A DNA stretch of 11,033 nt from Pseudomonadota bacterium (GTDB lineage: Bacteria > Pseudomonadota > Gammaproteobacteria > Xanthomonadales > Marinicellaceae): NCBI GenBank assembly GCA_008501575.1, contig QQUO01000327.1:1-11033 (forward strand). The letters run 5' to 3'. Position numbers and translations under genes: made by a program. Shown here one piece after another: positions 5,645 through 11,033 of this stretch. The stretch's first letter is position 1. Each line of letters begins with the position of its first letter. The notes beneath the pieces are model-generated. The model saw only the letters and a list, made by a program, of their open reading frames with translations, was not told where the DNA came from and did not search any database.

Positions 5645-5941
5645 ATGAAAACAAAACATTTAGGGTTTATGCTGCTTTTATGCTTAATGATGACGGCCGC
5701 TTCTGCCGAAGTACTTCTCATTGAGCGAACGCAACAACAACATAATCAAGTAACGCCTAAACATGGCCAGAGTATGCAACAGGTGGAGCAACAATTCGGC
5801 CTGCCATTGGCACGACACGCAGCGGTGGGTGAGCCACCCATTACACGTTGGGAATATCAGGATTACGTGGTCTATTTTGAACATAATTTGGTGCTGAACA
5901 CGGTATTTAAACGCATTAGCCAGACAGATAATCAACCCTAA
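5645..5941 (+). CDS. Small secreted protein of unknown function, possibly BamE/SmpA-like fold
   Basis: The 98-residue product begins with a type I signal peptide: basic MKTKH, a hydrophobic stretch to about residue 17, and a cleavage site after ASA at 19-21. The mature part is about 77 residues. Its pattern MQQVEQQFGLP, then GEPPITRWEY and VVYFEHN, with hydrophobic Val/Leu ends, resembles small periplasmic proteins with a SmpA/OmlA (BamE)-type layout, in which a helix ending in FGxP leads into aromatic strands. I recall this only as a general resemblance and do not assign a function. The signal peptide Cys is followed by LMM and not by a lipobox arrangement, so a lipoprotein is unlikely. It lies 12 bases upstream of amgK and is probably the first gene of that operon. 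Confidence 0.75.
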   Translation: MKTKHLGFMLLLCLMMTAASAEVLLIERTQQQHNQVTPKHGQSMQQVEQQFGLPLARHAAVGEPPITRWEYQDYVVYFEHNLVLNTVFKRISQTDNQP

Positions 5942-5953
5942 TAATTATGCCCT

Positions 5954-6937
5954 ATGTTTAATCGACAAAGCCAGCGACAACATTGGTTGGCCGACCACTT
6001 CGGACACCGTAATTTTTCCATGAGTCCGGCTTCTGCTGATGCCAGCTTTCGCCAGTACTTCCGGGTTATCATTAATGACCGCAGTTTTATCTTGATGGAT
6101 GCCCCACCTGAACAGGAGGATTTAACCGCATTTATTCAGGTGCAGAAGATGCTGATAAAGAACCACACGCATGTGCCACAAATTTTCGGGCAAAATCTCG
6201 AACTGGGTTTTTTATTACTCAGTGATTTGGGTTCAACACTGTATTTGGACGTACTTAATCATGACAATGCAGAGTCCTTATACAAACAAGCCATTGATAG
6301 TCTGTTAAAACTGCAGTTAACGCCCCAGACAACACCGCTACCTAAATACTCTCAACAATTATTGACCGATGAAATGTGTCTGTTTGATGACTGGTTTATT
6401 CATGAGCATTTGGGTTATCAATTGACAGATAAGCAACGTCGAATCCTCAAAGAAACCCGACAATGGCTGTTGGGTTATGCATTGGAGCAACCACAAGTCA
6501 TGGTTCACCGTGATTATCATTCTCGGAATTTATTGCTTACAGAGGACAATAACCCGGGCATTATTGACTTTCAAGATGCGGTTCACGGTCCCTTTAGTTA
6601 CGATCTGGTTTCACTGTTAAAGGACTGTTACATCAGCTGGCCGGACACCATGGTAATTGATTTATGCAACTATTTTTTAAATCGATATAATGACATTAAT
6701 CACAGCACCATTTCACAAAGGCAATTTATGAACTGGTTTCACACCATGACCGCGCAACGGCACTTAAAAACCATTGGTATTTTCTGCAGACTCAATTATC
6801 GCGATGGTAAAAGCAATTATCTTAATGACATTCCCAGAACTTTAAACTATTTAAAACAGGTGGCGGAACAATACCCTGAATTGTATGAATTTAATCAGCT
6901 GTTGATTGAGTTACAACCCAAAATTAAAACCGATTAA
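5954..6937 (+). CDS. amgK: Anomeric MurNAc/GlcNAc kinase (AmgK)
   Basis: AmgK phosphorylates the anomeric hydroxyl of MurNAc (and GlcNAc) recovered from peptidoglycan turnover. The 327-residue protein is an aminoglycoside-phosphotransferase-fold kinase. It has an N-terminal SADASFRQYFRV segment (27-38) typical of the AmgK group, the catalytic loop HRDYHSRN with D187 and N192, and the metal-binding IDFQD with D205. Adjacent murU encodes the next enzyme of the same pathway, which raises confidence above that of a generic phosphotransferase. The ATG at 5954 has no good Shine-Dalgarno sequence and lies 12 bases after the preceding stop, so it may rely on coupling. In Pseudomonas the pair sits near lptD; that context is absent here. 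Confidence 0.93.
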   Translation: MFNRQSQRQHWLADHFGHRNFSMSPASADASFRQYFRVIINDRSFILMDAPPEQEDLTAFIQVQKMLIKNHTHVPQIFGQNLELGFLLLSDLGSTLYLDVLNHDNAESLYKQAIDSLLKLQLTPQTTPLPKYSQQLLTDEMCLFDDWFIHEHLGYQLTDKQRRILKETRQWLLGYALEQPQVMVHRDYHSRNLLLTEDNNPGIIDFQDAVHGPFSYDLVSLLKDCYISWPDTMVIDLCNYFLNRYNDINHSTISQRQFMNWFHTMTAQRHLKTIGIFCRLNYRDGKSNYLNDIPRTLNYLKQVAEQYPELYEFNQLLIELQPKIKTD

Positions 6938-6942
6938 AGTTG

Positions 6943-7617
6943 ATGAAAGCCTTTATTTTAGCGGCCGGTCGCGGACAGCGGCTGCAACCTTTAACCAATC
7001 ATACACCGAAGCCCTTGGTCGAAGTGCATGGCAAACCCTTATTACTCCATCATTTATTGGCCCTTAAAAAGGCGGGATTTCGCGATATTGTTATTAATGT
7101 GTCTTGGCTGGGTGAACAAATTATTGACTTTCTCAAATCACAAACCCCGTCAGGCTTACACATCACAATTTCAGATGAACGCAATCAAGCTTTAGAAACC
7201 GGTGGTGGAATGCTTAAAGCACTCAAATACTTGGGTGAGTCACCATTTTTAAGTATCAATGCCGATGTCTTTACTGATATTGATTATTCGCTACTGAAAA
7301 AACCCTCTTTAAACAACGATTTACTGCGCTTGGTACTGGTACCAAATCCCGAGCACAACCGCGCGGGTGATTTTAGTATTGTACAAAACAGATTGTGCCA
7401 AGCTACGGCCAATCAACAAACCTATACCTACAGCGGAATCGGTATTTATAGCCCGGTACTGTATCATTCAGTACAGCATCGCCGCAACGAGCCTTTTAGT
7501 GTCGTTCCTTTGATTCATCAAGCCATTAAAAATAAGCAAGCCGGTGGATATATTTATACAGGACACTGGACTGATGTCGGTACAATTGAACGTTTCGCTG
7601 AATTAAATCAACGATGA
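6943..7617 (+). CDS. murU: N-acetylmuramate alpha-1-phosphate uridylyltransferase (MurU)
   Basis: MurU joins UTP and MurNAc 1-phosphate to give UDP-MurNAc, returning recycled sugar to peptidoglycan synthesis without passing through MurA, the fosfomycin target. The 224-residue protein has the nucleotidyltransferase signature LAAGRGQRLQPLT (6-18) with K23 in TPKPL, the ETGGG segment (85-89), metal-binding D108 in SINADVF, and WTDVGT (209-214). Length is typical for MurU and much shorter than GlmU, because no acyltransferase domain follows. I chose the ATG at 6943; the TTG just before it at 6940 is also in frame and would add one residue. The gene starts five bases after the amgK stop with only a weak ribosome site, consistent with coupled translation. 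Confidence 0.94.
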   Translation: MKAFILAAGRGQRLQPLTNHTPKPLVEVHGKPLLLHHLLALKKAGFRDIVINVSWLGEQIIDFLKSQTPSGLHITISDERNQALETGGGMLKALKYLGESPFLSINADVFTDIDYSLLKKPSLNNDLLRLVLVPNPEHNRAGDFSIVQNRLCQATANQQTYTYSGIGIYSPVLYHSVQHRRNEPFSVVPLIHQAIKNKQAGGYIYTGHWTDVGTIERFAELNQR

Positions 7618-7646
7618 TGCTAAAATTCGCCACTCTAAAAATAATA

Positions 7647-7652
7647 AAGGGA
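7647..7652 (+). promoter_or_regulatory. Ribosome binding site of the antiporter gene
   Basis: AAGGGA lies ten bases before the ATG at 7663, a slightly long but workable spacing. The 45-base gap after murU is the longest on the plus strand and the only place for an internal promoter ahead of this gene. I see no strong hexamer pair and no terminator hairpin in it. Confidence 0.6.
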
Positions 7653-7662
7653 ACACAATAAA

Positions 7663-9312
7663 ATGCCCTCATTACGATTAATTATTGCAGTGCTTGCCCT
7701 GCTCTTTGCTTCGGTATTACACGCTGAAGAAGCACAAACCACCATTGTTTATGCCGGTACATGGCTGTCAGTGGTGCCACCATTACTGGCCATTGCCGTG
7801 GCTTTGTTGTTTCGACAAGTGATTCCCGCCTTGTTTGTGGGTCTTATGTTTGGTGTCTGGCTGATTGGTAATTTATCCTGGCAGGCTTTATGGACATCGC
7901 CATTGGTTACGGTGCAAAAATACACCGTAGATGCTTTGGCTGATACCGATCATGCCTCAGTGATTATCTTTTCCTTATTGATTGGCGGTTTGGTGGGAAT
8001 TAGTTCCCGCAACGGTGGCATGGTGGGTGTCGTTAATCTGATCGTTAACTGGGCCAATTCCGTGAAAAGAGCCTCTCTGGCCACCATTGCCATGGGATTG
8101 AGTATATTCTTTGATGATTATGCCAACTCCCTGGTGGTCGGCAATACCATGCGCCCGGTCACGGATAAAATGAAAATTTCCCGTGAAAAACTGGCCTATT
8201 TAGTGGATTCTACGGCGGCCCCAATTGCCAGTATTGCCTTTGTCACCACCTGGGTGGGGTTTGAGGTTGGCTTGATTGATGAAGCCCTGCGCAGTATCAA
8301 TCATCAAGGGGATGGTGCCTATATCATGTTTTTACAATCCATACCCTATAGTTTTTATCCCATATTTGCCATTGCCCTTACCATCTTTATCGCCAGCACC
8401 GGTCGTGATTTTGGTCCCATGCTCAATGCTGAACAACGCGCCCGTGAGGGTTATATCAACACCACCGAGGGTATTGGTCTGGCAGACGATGACATTCAAC
8501 CAATTGAAGACAAACCACACCGCGCCATGAATGCCCTGATACCATTTGGGGTATTAATTCTGGTGGTTTTAGGTGGGCTTTATGTCACCGGTTTAGACCC
8601 AAATGATGAATCACAAAAATTGAAAGACATCATCGGTAACTCGGATGCCTTTAAAGCCATGCTGTGGGCCAGCATTGCCGCCACTTTGGTGGCCATTGTG
8701 ATGTCTGTTAGCCAGCGTATTTTGACCATGGAAGACACCATGGAAGCCTGGTATGAAGGTATGAAACCGATGTTACAGGCAATTGTTATATTGGTATTAG
8801 CCTGGTCATTGGCAGCCATCACTGAACAATTAAAAACCAGCCTTTATATTTCTTCATTACTACAAGACAGCTTAAGCTATTATTGGTTACCGGTTCTGAC
8901 CTTTTTGTTGGCCGCACTGACCGCTTTTGCCACCGGTTCAAGCTGGGGAACCATGGGTATCTTGATTCCCTTAATCATTCCCATCACCTGGAATGTAATG
9001 AGCGCACAAGGGGTTCTGGATGCTGAATATTTACACATTATTCATATTTCGATAGCCAGTATTTTAGCCGGGGCAGTCTGGGGCGACCATTGTTCGCCAA
9101 TATCCGACACCACCATATTATCGTCAATGGCCTCCGGTTGTGATCACATTGAGCATGTCCGCACCCAGATTCCCTATGCCATGTACGCCGGTGGTTTTGC
9201 CATTCTGATTGGTATTATCCCCGCCAGTTTTGGCTTATCCCCTTGGATTGCCTTGGCCATAGGCTTAGTGGCCATGTACGCGGGTTTACGATGGCTGGGT
9301 ACTAAAGTATGA
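7663..9312 (+). CDS. Na+/H+ antiporter, NhaC family
   Basis: The 549-residue protein has a dozen or so hydrophobic segments and the landmarks of the NhaC family: FFDDYANSLVVGN (149-161), STAAPIAS (183-190), ATGSSWGTMGI (423-433) and GDHCSPISDTTILSS (474-488). Such transporters sit in the inner membrane and exchange sodium for protons; some relatives move organic acids or amino acids, so the substrate is inferred. The first 21 residues look like a signal peptide ending HA-EEA, but Leu at -3 makes cleavage doubtful, and the segment may instead be an extra membrane helix. The loop 250-290 is acidic and probably cytoplasmic. It overlaps nudJ as ATGA, which links it to the downstream tRNA-modification genes, an unusual place for an antiporter. 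Confidence 0.88.
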   Translation: MPSLRLIIAVLALLFASVLHAEEAQTTIVYAGTWLSVVPPLLAIAVALLFRQVIPALFVGLMFGVWLIGNLSWQALWTSPLVTVQKYTVDALADTDHASVIIFSLLIGGLVGISSRNGGMVGVVNLIVNWANSVKRASLATIAMGLSIFFDDYANSLVVGNTMRPVTDKMKISREKLAYLVDSTAAPIASIAFVTTWVGFEVGLIDEALRSINHQGDGAYIMFLQSIPYSFYPIFAIALTIFIASTGRDFGPMLNAEQRAREGYINTTEGIGLADDDIQPIEDKPHRAMNALIPFGVLILVVLGGLYVTGLDPNDESQKLKDIIGNSDAFKAMLWASIAATLVAIVMSVSQRILTMEDTMEAWYEGMKPMLQAIVILVLAWSLAAITEQLKTSLYISSLLQDSLSYYWLPVLTFLLAALTAFATGSSWGTMGILIPLIIPITWNVMSAQGVLDAEYLHIIHISIASILAGAVWGDHCSPISDTTILSSMASGCDHIEHVRTQIPYAMYAGGFAILIGIIPASFGLSPWIALAIGLVAMYAGLRWLGTKV

Positions 9313-9755
9313 GGACATGGTTACCGCGCGTTACCGTTGCCACCATTGTCGAACGAGACGGACGCTTTTTGATGGTCGAAGAAGATGTTCATGGCGAATT
9401 AAAAATAAATCAACCAGCGGGTCATTTAGAAGCCGGTGAGACACTGCCACAAGCTGCGATGCGTGAAACACTTGAGGAAACCGCATGGCAAGTGAAGGTC
9501 AATTATTTGGTCGAATTTTCGCAATGGACCAGTGACTCCGGCAACCATTATTTACGTGCCTGCTTTGCCGCCACACCTTTACAAATAATACCGGAACAGC
9601 ACTTAGATGACGGCATTATCAGAGCCCTGTGGTTAAGCCGCGAAGAAGTGGCTCAACGGCATAAACAATTACGCTCACCTCTTGTGTTACATCACATTGA
9701 CCACTATATCAAAGGCAAGCAAACACCCTTAGATATCTTTAGTTATTACGATTAA
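9309..9755 (+). CDS. nudJ: Nudix phosphohydrolase NudJ
   Basis: E. coli NudJ hydrolyses nucleoside di- and triphosphates and HMP pyrophosphate. The 148-residue protein has a Nudix box beginning G38 with E44, R52-E53 and E56-E57, that is GHLEAGE followed by RETLEETAW. The glycine usual near the end of the box is Ala59; the catalytic glutamates are intact. PAGHLEAGETL matches the NudJ group rather than MutT or RppH. Order nudJ-mnmA-hflD is the arrangement known from enteric and many other gammaproteobacteria, which supports the name. It overlaps the antiporter stop by four bases and ends one base before mnmA. Confidence 0.92.
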   Translation: MRTWLPRVTVATIVERDGRFLMVEEDVHGELKINQPAGHLEAGETLPQAAMRETLEETAWQVKVNYLVEFSQWTSDSGNHYLRACFAATPLQIIPEQHLDDGIIRALWLSREEVAQRHKQLRSPLVLHHIDHYIKGKQTPLDIFSYYD

Positions 9756-9756
9756 T

Positions 9757-10872
9757 ATGGCCGAAAAAATTATCGTAGGCATGTCCGGTGGCGTCGATTC
9801 CTCGGTCAGTGCCGCCCTACTACAACAACAGCATCCCAATGATGTCGCCGGTCTGTTTATGAAAAACTGGGAAGAAGATGACACCAGTGAAATATGCAGC
9901 GCCGATGAGGATGTCAAGGATGCCCAAGCGGTTTGTGATCGTTTAGGAATTAAGTTACATCGACGTAATTTTGCCGCAGAATACTGGGATTATGTGTTCA
10001 GCGAGTTTTTGGAAGAATACCAAAAAGGCCGTACCCCAAATCCGGATATTTTATGTAATCGAGAAATTAAATTTAAAACATTTCTCGATCATGCCGATGA
10101 TTTAGGTGCACAATTTATCGCCACCGGTCACTATGTCCGCAAAGCTGAAATCAATGGCCAATTTCAATTATTAAAAGGTGTGGATGAAAATAAAGACCAA
10201 AGCTATTTTCTGTACGCCATTAAGCAACATCAATTGGCCCGCAGTTTGTTTCCGGTGGGTGAATTAGAAAAAACCGAAGTACGAGACAAAGCCGCTGAAC
10301 TTGGCTTATCGGTGCATGATAAAAAAGATTCCACCGGAATTTGTTTTATCGGTGAAAAACGTTTTCAAGAATTTTTAAGCCAATACCTTTCCCCCAATCC
10401 GGGTGACATCGTAACACCCGAAGGTTCTGTGGTCGGTCAACATAACGGCCTGATGTATTACACCATTGGCCAGCGTCAAGGTTTAGGTATTGGCGGCATC
10501 AAAGATGCCCTGCCCGAGCCGTGGTTTGTTATTGCCAAAAACCATGCTGAAAATCAATTAATCGTCGGCCAAAGTAATCATCAATCCTTAATAATGGCTC
10601 ACCAATTAAGGGCAGAACAAGTCAGTTGGATCAGCGATCAAGCACCGTCATTTCCTTTGACTTGTCAGGCAAAAATTCGTTACCGACAACCGGACCAAGC
10701 ATGCACTGTTCAATGCAATGAACAGGGCCAATTATCGGTTGTTTTTGCACAAGCACAACGCGCCATCACACCGGGACAATCCGTGGTCTTTTATCAGGGC
10801 GATGTTTGCTTAGGCGGTGCTGTGATTAGCGATTCTGACTTACTGACTTCAACCTGTGAATTAAAACCATGA
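9757..10872 (+). CDS. mnmA: tRNA-specific 2-thiouridylase MnmA
   Basis: MnmA thiolates U34 of the tRNAs for Lys, Glu and Gln, using ATP to adenylate the base and persulfide sulfur delivered by the Tus relay. The 371-residue protein is full length. It shows the PP-loop GMSGGVDSS (8-16), catalytic C100 in NPDILCNREIKF, C196 in STGICFIGE, and the KDQSYFL segment (146-152); the two cysteines match C102 and C199 of the E. coli enzyme. The C-terminal beta-barrel part follows GQRQGLGIGG. The ATG lies one base after the nudJ stop without its own clear ribosome site. The stop overlaps the hflD start as ATGA. Confidence 0.97.
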   Translation: MAEKIIVGMSGGVDSSVSAALLQQQHPNDVAGLFMKNWEEDDTSEICSADEDVKDAQAVCDRLGIKLHRRNFAAEYWDYVFSEFLEEYQKGRTPNPDILCNREIKFKTFLDHADDLGAQFIATGHYVRKAEINGQFQLLKGVDENKDQSYFLYAIKQHQLARSLFPVGELEKTEVRDKAAELGLSVHDKKDSTGICFIGEKRFQEFLSQYLSPNPGDIVTPEGSVVGQHNGLMYYTIGQRQGLGIGGIKDALPEPWFVIAKNHAENQLIVGQSNHQSLIMAHQLRAEQVSWISDQAPSFPLTCQAKIRYRQPDQACTVQCNEQGQLSVVFAQAQRAITPGQSVVFYQGDVCLGGAVISDSDLLTSTCELKP

Positions 10873-11033
10873 AAAACCAAACCATTGCCTTAGCCGGCGT
10901 TTATCAAGCCGCCACATTTGCCCATGAATTGGCGCAATCGGGTGCGGTGAGTCGTCGGGATTGTTTTGCCGGTAGCCTTGAAAGCTTATTTGTGGTTAAC
11001 CCCGATTCCACCATGGCGGTATTTAATCATGAC
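10869..11033 (+). CDS. hflD: HflD, N-terminal part (runs off the window)
   Basis: Fifty-five codons are visible from the ATG at 10869, overlapping the mnmA stop by four bases, and the frame is open to the window edge. The peptide has an alpha-helical start with LAGVYQAATFAHELAQSG, then LESLFVVNPDST and AVFN. This matches the E. coli HflD pattern LAGICQSA, SLNSIIDMNPSST and AVFG. HflD is a membrane-associated protein of about 210 residues known from effects on lambda CII stability. Its position directly after mnmA agrees with the enteric order, where purB follows next. Confidence 0.9.
   Translation, partial: MKNQTIALAGVYQAATFAHELAQSGAVSRRDCFAGSLESLFVVNPDSTMAVFNHD

Noticed and set aside
7618..7662. 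Riboswitch ahead of the antiporter gene
   Set aside because: Only 45 bases separate it from murU, and they contain no evident stem set beyond the ribosome site.
9368..9488. Defective Nudix box because Ala59 replaces the usual Gly
   Set aside because: The metal-binding REx2EE glutamates are intact and, as I recall, EETAW endings occur in NudJ-type proteins, so this is not a sign of loss.

Overview
The window looks like a chromosomal segment of a moderately A+T-rich gammaproteobacterium. The evidence is the lapA-lapB pair with its overlapping ATGA junction, the gene order nudJ-mnmA-hflD, and an amgK-murU cell-wall recycling pair of the Pseudomonas type that enteric bacteria lack. Genus cannot be fixed from the sequence. 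Two gene blocks point away from each other around a divergent intergenic region at about 5491-5644.

Left block, all on the minus strand and read from right to left: plsC (phosphatidic acid synthesis), a 564-base gene-free stretch filled with hairpin repeats, then lapA and lapB (assembly and control of lipopolysaccharide synthesis), a WbpL/WecA-like sugar-phosphate transferase that starts polyprenyl-linked glycan synthesis, and a WbpM-type nucleotide-sugar 4,6-dehydratase that runs off the left edge. Together these serve the outer-membrane envelope: phospholipid, LPS quality control and the first steps of O-antigen or another surface glycan. The usual upstream neighbours of lapA (rpsA, ihfB) are absent here; plsC and the repeat island stand in their place.

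Right block, all on the plus strand and closely packed: a small secreted protein of unknown function, amgK and murU (return of MurNAc to UDP-MurNAc), an NhaC-family antiporter, nudJ, mnmA (tRNA 2-thiouridylation) and the start of hflD. Short gaps and four-base overlaps suggest one operon, or two with a break before the antiporter.

The most unusual part is 4207-4681. It is a mosaic of a 24-base direct repeat, a roughly 40-base hairpin in two copies, and several two-hairpin modules with a constant ACATGGATGT core and arms that change from copy to copy while staying complementary. It abuts a perfect -10 box only eight bases ahead of the lapA start codon. plsC also has a strong promoter that would place the transcript start on or next to its second ATG, so both genes may be made from leaderless or nearly leaderless transcripts.
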